Assembly: GCF_032854445.1 (NCBI RefSeq)
Contig: NC_088307.1
Span: forward strand, 804,001 to 868,000
Length of the DNA: 64,000 nucleotides
DNA from: Liolophura sinensis
Taxonomy: Eukaryota > Mollusca > Polyplacophora > Chitonida > Chitonidae
Direction: 5' to 3'
Made by a program: the position numbers and the translations under genes. Shown piece by piece: positions 27,101 to 42,100 of this stretch. The first letter of the stretch is position 1. Each line of letters starts with the position of its first letter. The notes under the pieces were generated by a model. It had not been told where the DNA came from. It did no database searches and worked only from the letters and a program-made list of their open reading frames with translations.

Positions 27101-30100
27101 TAATTCTTCAACCTTTTTGCATGTTCGCAAGACGTTTGTGTAAGCAAATTCTGAGGGCATTATTCTGTGTAGCCTCATACCATAATACTCTTTTTCAAGC
27201 CAATCAGCCAAACCAACAACTAGTTTTATCTTTTAAAATCAAATGAAAAAGGTGCATAAATGGCACTAAAACTTGTTATTTTATATGCAAAGAGGTTGAG
27301 GAATTAGGGTATGTCCAAGTACAGAGATTACCAGCAGCTAAATAACAAGGACTTACAATCCCCATAACCTTGGCAGTGAAAAAACCCCACTTCGTTATAA
27401 AATCATGCGGAAAAGAAAGCTTTGATTGTATAAAATCTGATTTTGAATTATAGACTTGAAAATTGCTCAGAGATCTGGGTACAAAATCAGTTTTTGTTTT
27501 CTTTGAGGGCATTTACAGTGCTGCGTCAGGGAGGGGATGAGGGGAGGAAGAGAGATCCAAGTAATGACAGGGGGTATGTTTACTTACGCAGCCAGTGTGG
27601 ACAGATTGCCGTAGATGTCCTCATTATCTTGGTAGTGATAGGAGGGCATAGAGTCAGGCGGAAAGCCCCTAAAATCAGAATGTCAGGTAAAAGCGTCAAG
27701 ACAACACCCACACAAGACTAAATACAACAACGACAACTTACGCCGCAATTTCTTCCAGTGTATTGTAATAGTCATGGTCGTGAAGCTGTCTGTTATCTGG
27801 TGGGAAGCCGCTAGAAAAGAGAAATCAATAAGGTACAGACAACTCCTGATTCCAAATAACAGTAGACATAGCTGAGAAGCTGTTTGTTATCTGGTGGGAA
27901 ACCGCTAGAAAAGAGTACTTTGTACATACAAAAATACAAATTGGGTCAATATAAAAAAAAAATGAAGTTAACATTTGACAGAAAAAGAAACAATGCATTT
28001 CTGTTTTATTTATTTATTTATTTCAGTGATTTGTGTTTGATTCCTCAAGAACGTTTCTCAGCAATGGGCCCATATGGCCAGGTATACACTGACCTGCGTG
28101 TAACAGGTCAGGGTTCAGCTGACGGGCCCCTTCATGCCTTTAGCTGAACAAGTCAGCCAGTATCCCTACAACCCTAACAATGAATATGTGACTCTTTTAG
28201 AAACTCTTATATTTACTTGTGCTTATTTTGTAAAATAATTCACTTTTGTATTTATTTGATTTATTTTACTTTATTTACAGTGTTTTAAGTCGTACTCAAG
28301 AGTATTTCACTGATATGACTGTGCCCGGCATTATGGAAAACCACTTCACAAAAGGAAACGCCCATATAACTTAAATCCATCACCACATGCATATATCTTA
28401 TTTCTACAAAAAATCTGAATGGCAGTGAAATCCCCCTGAAATACAGAATACTCAACTCTCTGGAAGTTCTAGATTCTCTACTTGTAAATTATTTTATAGG
28501 ATTTATCTATTTATTTCTTTAATACATGTTCTATACCGTACTCAAGAATATTTCATTGATACGATGGTGGTCAGAATTATGGTGGGAGGAAACCAGGCAG
28601 ATCCCAGGGGACACCCATGACCATCCCCAGTATGCTGAGGTATGCACATCCGTATGTAAATATGAACTAAGTAGAACTATCAGACACTTGTGTAGCAGTA
28701 CATGTATACTCTGACAGGTTTCTGACAAGGGGACAACCACAGCTTACAAAGCCATGAATGGTTCATTCATTACTATATACCCGGATGATCATACAGCCTG
28801 TAACAGGAAGAGGAATTCAGATGGCCTATGTACAGCACATACTAGCACAGCGCACAGTAGTACAGTACATACTAGCACAGCGCATACTAGTACAGTACAT
28901 ACCAGCACAGTGCACAGTAGTACAGTACACATCAGCACAGTGCACACTAGTACAGTATATACTAGTACAGTACATACTAGCACAGTGCACACTAGTACAG
29001 TACATACTAGCACAGTGCACACTAGTACAGTACATACCAGCAGTGCACAGTAGTACAGTACATATCAGCACAGTGCACACTAGTACAGTATATACTAGTA
29101 CAGTACATACCAGCACAGTGCACACTAGTACAGTACATACCAGCACAGTGCACACTAGTAGAGTACATACCAGCACAGTGCACACTAGCACAGCGCATAC
29201 TAGTACAGTACATACCAGCACAGTGCACAGTAGTACAGTACATATCAGCACAGTGCACACTAGTACAGTATATACTAGTACAGTACATACCAGCACAGTG
29301 CACACTAGTACAGTACATACCAGCACAGTGCACACTAGTACAGTACATACCAGCACAGTGCACACTAGCACAGCGCATACTAGTACAGTACATACCAGCA
29401 CAGTGCACACTAGTACAGTACATACCAGCACAGTGCACACTAGTACAGTACATACCAGCACAGTGCACACTAGTACAGTACATACCAGCACAGTGCACAC
29501 TAGTACAGTAAATACTAGTACAGTACATACCAGCACAGCGCATACTAGTACAGTACATACCAGCACAGTGCACACTAGTACAGTACATACCAGCACAGTG
29601 CACAGTAGTACAATACATATCAGCACAGTGCACACTAGTACAGCATATACTAGTACAGTACATACCAGCACAGTGCACATTAGTACAGTACATACCAGCA
29701 CAGTGCACACTAGCACAGCGCATACTAGTACAGTACATACCAGCACAGTGCACAGTAGTACAGTACATACCAGCACAGTGCACACTAGTACAGTACATAC
29801 CAACACAGTGCACACTAGTACAGTACATACCAGCACAGTGCACACTAGTACAGTAAATACTAGTACAGTACATACCAGCACAGTGCACACTAGTAGAGTA
29901 CATACCAGCACAGTGCATAGTAGTACAGTACATACCAGCACAGTGCACACTAGTACAGTACATACCAGCACAGTGCACACTAGTACAGTAAATACTAGTA
30001 CAGTACATACCAGCACAGTGCACACTAGTAGAGTACATACCAGCACAGTGCACAGTAGTACAGTACATACCAGCACAGTGCACACTAGTACAGTATATAC

Positions 30101-33100
30101 TAGTACAGTACATACCAGCACAGTGCACACTAGTACAGCATATACTAGGACAGAACATATCAGCACAGTGCACACTAGTACAGTACATATAGTACAGTAT
30201 ATACTAGCACAGTGCACACTAGTACAATACACACCAGTACAGTGCAGTAAACATGAGTACAGTACACAATAGTGCAATACAAACCAACAGTGCAGCACAC
30301 ATCACTACAGTACAAACCAGCACAGTACAGACTAGTACAGTGCAGTACACACTAGTGCAATACACACCAGTACAGTACACACTTGTACATTACAAACACA
30401 GTACAGTACACACTAGTGCAATACACAAAAGTACAGTACAGTACACACTAGTACAGTGCAGTACACACAAGTACAGTACACATTAAAGCAATGCATACAA
30501 GTACAGTACAAAACACACTAGTGCAATAAATAAAAGTAGAGTACAGTGGACACGAGTACAGTACACATTACTGCATTACATGAGCACACCAGCACAGTAC
30601 ACACTACTTCAGTATACAATACTGCAGTACACACTATTACAATAGCTGTACCACAATTCATACTAGGGGATTTCCCTTCCACTTCCCTTCACACCTTTAC
30701 TTCAGGTGTTTGTCAGAAGAACACGTCTCATGTGCGCTGGTTGATATGAACTGTTTGATACGTCACAGTTAAATTTATCAGGTATGTTGTGTGACTCCAT
30801 ATCCTATGCATGAACCCTAAATGACCTCAAAATTCGACCACAAAAGAGCATTTTTGGAGGCAAATGATTGCTATGAGCTATTACATCTGATGCTAAAATT
30901 AACATTTTTTCACTAGGATATCATCCTACCTTCCAAACACCTCTCAAAAACCCTTTCTAAAATCCGTAGAACTCGCAAAATCTGGAAAAATGAGCAAATT
31001 AGCCTTGGATGAAATTTTAGGTCATTTAGGTCAGGTCTACATGTACATCATTTAGGGTAGGTCTACATGTACATCATTTAGGGCAGGTCTACATGTACAT
31101 CATTTAGGATAGATCTACATGTACATCATTTAGGTCAGGTCTACATGTACATCATTTAGGGTAGGTCTACATGTACATCATTTAGGGCAGGTCTACATGT
31201 ACATCATTTAGGGCAGGTCTACATGTACATCATTTAGGGTAGGTCTACATGTACATCATTTAGGGCAGGTCTACATGTACATCATTTAGGGTAGGTCTAC
31301 ATGTACATCATTTAGGGCAGGTCTACATGTACATCATTTAGGATAGGTCTACATGTACATCATTTAGGTCAGGTCTACATGTACATCATATAGGGTAGGT
31401 CTACATGTACATCATTTAGGGCAGGTCTACATGTACATCATTTAGGGTAGGTCTACATGTACATCATTTAGGGCAGGTCTACATGTACATCATTTAGGGT
31501 AGGTCTACATGTACATCATTTAGGTCAGGTCTACATGTACATCATTTAGGGTAGGTCTACATGTACATCATTTAGGGTAGGTCTACATGTACATCATTTA
31601 GGGCAGGTCTACATGTACATAGTTTAGGGTAGGTCTACATGAACATAGTTTAGGGTAGGTATACATGTACATTATTTAGGGTAGGTCTACATGTACATCA
31701 TTTAGGGCAGGTCTACATGTACATCATTTAGGGTAGGTCTACATGAACATAGTTTAGGGTAGGTCTACATGAACATAGTTTAGGGTAGGTCTACATGTAC
31801 ATTATTTAGGGTAGGTCTACATGTACATCATTTATGGCAGGTCTACATGTACATCATTTAGGGTAGGTCTACATGTACATCATTTAGGGCAGATCTACAT
31901 GTACATAGTTTAGGGTAGGTCTACATGAACATAGTTTAGGGTAGGTCTACATGTACATTATTTAGGGTAGGTCTACATGTACATCATTTAGGGTAGGTCT
32001 ACATGTACATCATTTAGGGCAGGTCTACATGTACATCATTTAGGGTAGGTCTACATGTACATCATTTAGGGTAGGTCTACACGTACATCATTTAGAGTAG
32101 GTCTACATGTACATCATTTAGGGTAGGTCTACATGTACATAGTTTAGGGTAGGTCTACATGTACATCATTTAGGGTAGGTCTACATGTACATAGTTTAGG
32201 GTAGGTCTACATGTACATAGTTGTCTACATGTACATAATTTAGGGTAGGTCTACATGTACATAGTTTAGGGTAGGTCTACATGTACATCATTTATGGTAG
32301 GTCTACATGAACATAGTTTAGGGTAGGTCTACATGTACATCATTTAGGGTAGGTCTACATGTACATAGTTTAGGGTAGGTCTACATGTACATAGTTGTCT
32401 ACATGTACATAATTTAGGGTAGGTCTACATGTACATAGTTTAGGGTAGGTCTACATGTACATCGTTTAGGGTAGGTCTACATGTACATTATTTATGGTAG
32501 GTCTACATGAACATAGTTTAGGGTAGGTCTACATGTACACAGTTTAGGGCAGGTCTACATGAACATAGTTTAGGGTAGGTCTACATGTACATTATTTAGG
32601 GTAGGTCTACATGTACATCATTTAGGGTAGGTCTACATGTACATCATTTAGGGTAGGTCTACATGAACATAGTTTAGGGCAAGTCTACATGTACATCATT
32701 TATGGCAGATCTACATGTACATAGTTTAGGGTAGGTCTACATGTACATCATTTAGGGCAGGTCTACATGTACATAGTATAGGGTAGGTCTACATGTACAT
32801 CATTTAGGGCAGGTCTACATGTACTTCGTTTAGGGTAGGTCTACATGTACATCATTTAGGGCAGGTCTACATGTACATAGTATAGGGTAGGTCTACATGT
32901 ACATCACATCTAAAACCACTGACCCTATTGGTACATATTGTTAACAAATTTTGTGATGTTGAAGAAGGTAGTCAGCAGTTTCACTTCACTTTAGGGATTT
33001 TATCTTAATTTGATTTTATCTGGGGATTTTTTGTCTTCTGTCAATTATATGGTCAAACGTCAGCATATCCTGGCATATTTGACCACTGATTTGTTTTACA

Positions 33101-36100
33101 ATGAACTACGTTATCAAAGAAAGAAATCCTGTTTTATTTTTTGTATTCATAAATCATAAATATTTGAAAGAGATTCATGTGATAGGTTTGTAAAACTGTC
33201 ACATTATCTTAAAATAATGGAATTAAATTTTCTTTTCTGAGCAGGAATACTATTTTGTTACACATTATTATATTACACAACATGCATCATAAATTCCACG
33301 AAACTTGTTCCATGAGCACAAAAATAAACTTGGGTATTGGGTGTTTTGGAGGTACATGTATGAACTTAAGTATTGGGTGTTTTGGAGGTATAAACTTGAG
33401 TAGTGGGTGTTTTGGAGGTATCAACTTGAAGGTATTAACTTGGGTAGCGAGTGTTTTAGAGGTAGAAATTGTCAAGCCAGATCTTATTAGAGATATACAT
33501 GAACTTCTATGAATATAGTACATATACTTAGTGATATACAAACTGATAAGGCACCTGATAGATCTATACATGGGTCCCCACACACCAGGAAGTCATCTAC
33601 ACACCCACTGATCCCATTTCGCACTCAGGTATGTCAGGGTTACCTCTGATACCACAGACAGCGGATCAAAGTGCCTACCTGGCCATAGCACACCTGTGAC
33701 ATAGTCAATGTTTATCTCAACTCATTTTCATACCATTACATCTGGATAGTTTGTCATTTAGTTACTTACTTATTTGATCAGTGCTGATGTGATAGCCAGG
33801 TATATTTAACTCAGAAGAGTATAAATGTTTATAGACAGAAGAGAGCGGCCAGGTTTTTTGACCTATCAATGAAGACGTATGTTCTCACCAAATGTCATAC
33901 TTGAACTGTCAGAATGACACGTCACACCCAGAATTGGTCTATTTATTTGCTGGGTGTTTTATACCATGCTCAAGAATATTTCACATATACATTGGCGGCC
34001 AGCATTATGGCAAGTTTTAGGGAACAGCGCATAGACCATTCGCAGGTTGCTGCAAGACCTTCCCATGTATGGCCAGAGAGGAAGCCAGGATGAGCTGGAC
34101 TTGAACTCACAGTGACAGCATTGGTCAGAGGCTCCTGGGTCATGATGTTGTGCTGGCATGCTAACCACCAAATAGGCCACAGGTTCCATGGTTAGGCCGT
34201 GGAATCCCCGGATGCATACAAATATAATACCATTAAATCTAGGGAATATTCAGCTTTCACCTTTTTTAGTTGACTTTTTAATTTATAAAATGAAGTTTTT
34301 GTCAAAACAGTGGCAATAAACTCCTAATTAAGTTAAGTAAATATAATTTTATTTGTTTATTTACTTGATTGTTGTTTTATGCAGTTTTCAAGAATACTTC
34401 CCCTTACACAACGGAGGCCAGCATTATATGGTGGGGGCAAAGTAAACATAATGAACATACAGTAATGTACATGTAAGCGGATGAGCTCAACTAAAGGGCT
34501 TTAAAAGGCAAGAAGCTCCTCATATATGTACCACAGTATGCAGACTATACCCTGGCTTGCCATGCACCTTATTTAATGCAATTATTCACAGCCACTTAAC
34601 ATATATTACACACAATAAATTCAGGAGAAATACATGAATAAGTAATACAGCCATGACAGCTACATGTACATCTACAGTCATACATGTACTGGTCCAAGGC
34701 ATTTGATGCTGTGTACAGATGTGTGTACAAGTCTACTTCTGTAACCATGTTCACAGTCTTCTGTTCACACCTTCACATTTCAGATACATGTACATCTACA
34801 GTCATACATGTACTGGTCCAAGGCATTTGATGCTGTGTACAGATGTGTGTACAAGTCTACTTCTGTAACCATGTTCACAGTCTTCTGTTCACACCTTCAC
34901 ATTTCAGATACATGTACATCTACAGTCATACATGTACTGGTCCAAGGCATTTGATGCTGTGTACAGATGTGTGTACAAGTCTACTTCTGTAACCATGTTC
35001 ACAGTCTTCTGTTCACACCTTCACATTTCAGATACATGTACATCTACAGTCATACATGAACTGGTCCAAGGCATTTGATGCTGTGTACAGATGTGTGTAC
35101 AAGTCTACTTCTGTAACCATGTTCACAGTCTCCTGTTCACACCTTCACATTTCAGATACATGTACATCTACAGTCATACATGAACTGGTCCAAGGCATTT
35201 GATGCTGTGTACAGATGTGTGTACAAGTCTACTTCTGTAACCATGTTCACAGCCTCCTGTTCACACCTTCACATTTCAGATACATGTACATCTACAGTCA
35301 TACATGAACTGGTCCAAGGCATTTGATGCTGTGTACAGATGTGTGTACAAGTCTACTTCTGTAACCATGTTCACAGCCTCCTGTTCACACCTTCACATTT
35401 CAGCTACATGTACATCTACAGTCATACATGTACTGGTCCAAGGCATTTGATGCTGTGTACAGATGTGTGTACAAGTCTACTTCTGTAACCATGTTCACAG
35501 TCTTCTGTTCACACCTTCACATTTCAGCTACATGTACATCTACAGTCATACATGTACTGGTCCAAGGCATTTGATGCTGTGTACAGATGTGTGTACAAGT
35601 CTACTTCTGTAACCATGTTCACAGTCTTCTGTTCACACCTTCACATTTCAGATACATGTACATCTACAGTCATACATGTACTGGTCCAAGGCATTTGATG
35701 CTGTGTACAGATGTGTGTACAAGTCTACTTCTGTAACCATGTTCACAGTCTTCTGTTCACACCTTCACAATTCAGCTACATGTACATCTACAGTCATACA
35801 TGAACTGGTCCAAGGTAATTGATGCTGTGTACAGATGTGTGTACAAGTCTACTTCTGTAACCATGTTCACAGCCTCCTGTTCACACCTTCACAATTCAGC
35901 TACATGTACATCTACAGTCATACATGAACTGGTCCAAGGTAATTGATGCTGTGTACAGATGTGTGTACAAGTCTACTTCTGTAACCATGTTCACAGTCTC
36001 CTGTTCACACCTTCACATTTCAGCTACATGTACATCTACAGTCATACATGTACTGGTCCAAGGCATTTGATGCTGTGTACAGATGTGTGTACAAGTCTAC

Positions 36101-39100
36101 TTCTGTAACCATGTTCACAGTCTCCTGTTCACACCTTCACATTTCAGATACATGTACATCTACAGTCATACATGTACTGGTCCAAGGCATTTGATGCTGT
36201 GTACAGATGTGTGTACAAGTCTACTTCTGTAACCATGTTCACAGTCTTCTGTTCACACCTTCACATTTCAGCTACATGTACATCTACAGTCATACATGTA
36301 CTGGTCCAAGGCATTTGATGCTGTGTACAGGTGACAGGTGAAAAGTACATGTATATCAGTGTCTGCTGTTGTGGATAGCCAGGCCATATCTAGACAGGTG
36401 AAAAGTACATGTATGTCATTGTCTGCTGTTGTGGATAGCCAGGCCGTATCTAGACAGGTGAAAAGTGCATGTATATCATTGTCTGCTGTTGTCGAAAGCC
36501 AGGACATATCCAGACAGGTGAAAAGTACATGTATATAATTGTCTGCTGTTGTGGATAGCCAAGACATATCCAGACAGGTGAAAAGTACATGTATATCAGT
36601 GTCTGCTGTTGTGGAGAGCCAGGACATATCCAGACAGGTGAAAAGTACATGTATGTCATTGTCTGCTGTTGTGGATAGCCAGGACATATCTAGACAGGTG
36701 AAAAGTACATGTATATCATTGTCTGCTGTTGTGGATAGCCAGGCCATATCCAGACAGGTGAAAAGTACATGTATATCACTGTCTGCTGTTGTCGATAGCC
36801 AGGACATATCCAGACAGGTGAAAAGTACATGTATATCATTATCTGCTGTTGTGGATAGCCAGGACATATCTAGACAGGTGAATAGTACATATATCTCATT
36901 GTCTGCTGTTGTGGATAGCCAGGCCATATCTAGACAAGTGAAAAGTACATGTATATCATTGTCTGCTGCTGTGGATAACCAGGCCATGTCTAGACAGGTG
37001 AAAAGTGCATGTATATCATTGTCTGCTGTTGTGGATAGCCATGACATATCTAGACAGGTGAAAAGTACATGTATATCATTGTCTGCTGTTGTGGATAGCC
37101 AAGACATATCCAGACAGGTGAAAAGTACATGTATATCATTGTCTGCTGTTGTGGATAGCTAGGACATACATGTATCTAGACAGGTGAAAAGTACATGTAT
37201 ATCATTGTCTGCTGTTGTGGATAACCAGGCCATATCTAGACAGGTGAAAAGTACATATATATCATTATCTGCTGTTGTCGATAGCCAGGACATATCCAGA
37301 CAGGTGAAAAGTACATGTATATAATTGTCTGCTGTTGTGGATAGCCAGGCCATATCTAGACAGGTGACAAGCACATGTATACCATTGTCTGCTGTTGTGG
37401 ATAGCCAGGACATATCCAGACAGGTGAAAAGTACATGTATGTCATTGTCTGCTGTTGTGGATAGCCAGGCCATATCCAGACAGGTGAAAAGTACATGTAT
37501 GTCATTGTCTGCTGTTGTGGATAGCCAGGCCATATCTAGACAGGTGAAAAGTACATGTATATCATTGTCTGCTGTTGTGGATAACCAGGCCATATCTAGA
37601 CAGGTGAAAAGTACATATATATCATTATCTGCTGTTGTCGATAGCCAGGACATATCCAGACAGGTGAAAAGTGCATGTATATAATTGTCTGCTGTTGTGG
37701 ATAGCCAGGCCATATCTAGACAGGTGAAAAGTACATGTATGTCATTGTCTGCTGTTGTGGATAGCCAGGCCATATCCAGACAGGTGAAAAAAACATGTAT
37801 ATCATTGTCTGCTGGTGTGGATAGCCAGGACATATCCAGACAGGTGACAAATACATGTATTTCATTGTCTGCTGTTGTGGATAGCCAGGACATATCCAGA
37901 CAGGTGAAAAGTACATGTATATTATTGTCTGCTCTTGTGGATAGCCAGGCCGTATCTAGACAGGTGAAAAATACATGTATCAAAGGCTATGCACCGATGT
38001 GACTACATCTACTCCTGTAACCTTATGTAAAGAGTATGATGCTCTGTATAACAGCTTCAGATTGTTGTTACATCGTCCTGGGTTTGAATTACAACTGAAA
38101 TTCAAACTGGACGCTGGGATTAGTACTCTCTGAGATCTTTTGTTCTGATTTATGTTCAACTTGGAACAGCTAATCAAGAACAAAGATCATATATCCTTTT
38201 TGGTAGACGAAACTTACAAATTCTGCCACCAGATACATGTAAAATTCATTTTAGGGATGTTTAAATTGTAGTTCAAAGTTGGCTGCCAATGCATCAAGTC
38301 ATTTTGAAGGTTTCTTTAAAATTTTGGATTCTCTGATAATTTTTATGCTATCATTCTTAAGACAAAGGCTTCTCTCTGAGAAATTTTATTTTATGCTGCT
38401 CTCGCGGACCAATACTCAATCTTACTGGCCTAAGAGCCTCGGCCCACCAGACCCGTGCTAATCCTACCTCCTGTAAGGTTAGCAGCTGGTGTCAGAACAG
38501 TGATATAACAAAACACAGTCATGGTACATACTCATGCCATGTATACCTATCTGAACACTGCTTTTTATGTTAGGTGACAAACTGGCGTATGTAATACAAT
38601 ACATCAACACCTGCAGAGTCAAAAAGGAACAGCATTCAATAGTTCACTCAACTAATAATACATATAAATATATCCCAAACTTACTGAAGATATCTTTTAG
38701 AATTTATTACAACACAAAATTGTTACATATCCACGTATACATTTAACATGTTTGGGGTGACTGTGAGTTTGGATGTGCACCCCCTGCTCCTGGAGTGTGA
38801 ACCCTGTCCCTTTCTTATCTGGCACAACATTAATTGTACATTGCTATCCTGCCCCTTTCATGAAAATATGTACCTTCTAATCTTGTCCCTTTTAAATCAT
38901 AGCAACGGGGCTTAAGGAAACTCGGTTTTGCACTAATTGATCTCCCTCACAAAATAAAGAAGTATTAATTCATTAGGTAATTACTACTTAATATTAATTC
39001 ATTAGGTAACACATTAAACTTGCTTTAACTACAGGTACACTGTGAGTTGTGGCGATCATGCTGTGTATTTCATAGTGCATGTCCCCGTTTAATAGCGAAG

Positions 39101-42100
39101 TTCATACTGTACTGCACCCTTGATGTCTGATGAACACATCAAAGATTGAAATTTCCAAATGGTGCAATTGCAGAAAAATAGGAGACAATTTCTCTGAGGA
39201 TGTCAGCATACTACAGATTCCTAGAAGCTCAGGCTGATTCCGTCTACACCGTCTATAGATCGCCCCAAATTATGTGCATCAAGCTGGTTCCTTGATGCAC
39301 ATAAACCCTGAATGTTTTCCAGGAATTTGCCTTAAATTTCCAGGCTTTTGGTTTTCCAAGACTTTACTTTAAATTTCAATGCTTTTGGTTTTCCATGACT
39401 TTACTTTAAATTTCCAGACTTTTGGTTTTCTGGAACTTTACTTTCAATTTCAAGGCTTTTGGTTTTCCAGAACTTTACTTTAAATTTCCAGGCTTTCGGT
39501 TTTCCAGGACTTTACTTTAAATTTCAATGCTTTTGGTTTTCCAGGACTACTTTAAATTTCAAGGCTTTTGGTTTTCCAGGACTACTTTAAATTTCAAGGC
39601 TTTTGGTTTTCCAAAACTTTACTTTAAATTTCCAGGCTTTTGGTTTTCCAGGACTTTACTTTAAATTTCCAGGCTTTTGGTTTTCCAGGACTTTACTTTA
39701 AATTTCAATGCTTTTGGTTTTCCAGAACTTTACTTTAAATTTCAAGGATTTGTCCTGGTTTTCAATGCCCCAACAAACCTTAGACGTCAACCAATGACAT
39801 CGTTTCGAATTCATAATATTAAAAGTACGGGGTAAAACACCTATCAAATAAATAAACAAATAAATATTGATGGGCCTATACTGTAACCCTGAGGTAAATG
39901 TTTCTAAATCCAGAGTGGTCAGTCAACTCTTAGCCCTAGAATCTTTGAGAAGAACTACATGTACACGTACCGAGAAAGTGAAAATCCAAACACTGATAAC
40001 CACCATGATCCTTGTACACATACCCACGCAGCTTAATCAACCAGTGCATCTCCATGAACAGTATAAGAGCTACCCTCTTTCTTCTCATTTTTGGGACACC
40101 TGGTCTGCTCATTTTATCCAATATATATGTAATTGTAGCAGGAATATTCACTTTCTTTTCTCTCACATGGCTAGACCAACTAATGAACAGCATAACCATA
40201 TTTCCACTTTACCACACTGGTTCAGAAATGTAATATTCTACTTTCAACACTTCTAATATCTGTCCCAAATTTGAGAAGAATTAGGGTATTTCTAACTTGT
40301 CTGACACTTGTAAGACAGGTATGTGCCCTTCCCTTATCACAATGTGTTAGACAGACTATTGTTAGACAGAGCAGGAGAAATGCTGACACGCCAGGTTTAT
40401 GTAGATCCTACTCTTATCAAGCTACATGAACACGTATGCTGTTAACTGTCTGTATTGTGTCTGTGAGTAAACACACAACTCTACACTCCCAAAACCTACA
40501 GGCTACAGCAACAGGAAACAACGTCTTATCTTAGCTGCTTACCACTGAGTAAAAATGACCTGGGTTACCTATATGACATTTGAACTTGACCTCTGAACCC
40601 TGAGACACAACATGCTGTGACAGGTATTACACGGTCTTAAAAACATGCACAGGTGCTATCCTTGACACCTACATTGTACACATGTGTACAATATACAGGT
40701 GCTATCCTTGACCCCTACATGTGTGTACAATGTATAGGTGCTATCCTTGACCCCTACATGTGTGTACAATGTATAGGTGCCATCCTTGACACCTACATGT
40801 GTGTACAATGTATAAGTGCTATCCTTGACCCCTACATGTGTGTACAATGTATAGGTGCTATCCTTGACATCTACATGTGTGTACAATGTATAGGTGCCAT
40901 CCTTGACACCTACATGTGTGTACAATATACAGGTGCTATCCTTGACCCCTACATGTGTGTACAATGTATAGGTGCTATCCTTGACCCCTACATGTGTGTA
41001 CAATGTATAGGTGCTATCCTTGACACCTACATGTGTGTACAATGTATAAGTGCTATCCTTGACCCCTACATGTGTGTACAATGTATAGGTGCTATCCTTG
41101 ACATCTACATGTGTGTACAATGTATAGGTGCTATCCTTGACACCTGCATGTGTGTACAATGTATAGGTGCTATCCTTGACACCTACATGTGTGGACAATG
41201 TATAGGTGCTATCCTTGACACCTACATGTGTGGACAATGTATAGGTGCTATCCTTGACACCTACATGTGTGTACAATGTATAGGTGCAATCCTTGACATC
41301 TACATGTGTGTACAATGTATAGGTGCTATCCATTGTCATGGTCAAACATGTCAAGTATCACAGTGATGCCATCATGCCATTGTCACGGTCAAACATGTCA
41401 AGCATAACTGTGATGCCATCATCCCATTACCACAGTCAATCATGTTAAGTATCACTGTGATGCCACCATGCCAATGTCACGGTCAAACATGTCAAGCATC
41501 ACTGTGATGCCATCATGCCACTGTCACGGTCAAACATGTCAAGTATCACTGTGATGTCATCATGCCAATGTCACAGTCAAACATGTCAAGTATCACTGTG
41601 ATGCAATCATGCCAATGTCACGGTCAAACATGTCAAGTATCACGGTGATGCAATCATGCCACTGTCATGGTCAAACATGTCAAGTATCACTGTGATGTCA
41701 TCATGCCAATGTCACAGTCAAACATGTCAAGTATCACTGTGATGCCACCATGCCAATGTCACGGTCAAACATGTCAAGCATCACTGTGATGCAATCATGC
41801 CACTGTCACGGTCAAACATGTCAAGTTTCACTGTGATGCCATCATGCCAATGTCACGGTCAAACATGTCAAGTATCACAGTGATGCCATCATGCCAATGT
41901 CACGGTTAAACATGTCAAGTATCACAGTGATGCAATCATGCCAATGTCACGGTCAAATATGTCAAGTATCACAGTGATGCCATCATGCCACTGTCACGGT
42001 CAAACATGTCAAGTATCACTGTGATGCTATCATGCCAATGTCACGGTCAAACATGTCAAGTATCACAGTGATGCAATCATGCCAATGTCACGGTCAAACA

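Noticed and set aside
28830-30250. CRISPR-like regular repeats
   Set aside because: Direct tandem units without unique spacers in a eukaryotic intron.
28758-30298. About 500-codon frames (STVHT and VLVCT repeats)
   Set aside because: By-product of a 15-bp periodic array; both strands are open for the same reason.
36268-37983. Repeat proteins of 200-280 codons ([32 protein letters not shown])
   Set aside because: 60-bp array open in several frames; no start context, splice sites or known domain.
40653-41366. Cys-rich 237-codon frame ([13 protein letters not shown])
   Set aside because: 39-bp array with an equally open minus-strand frame.
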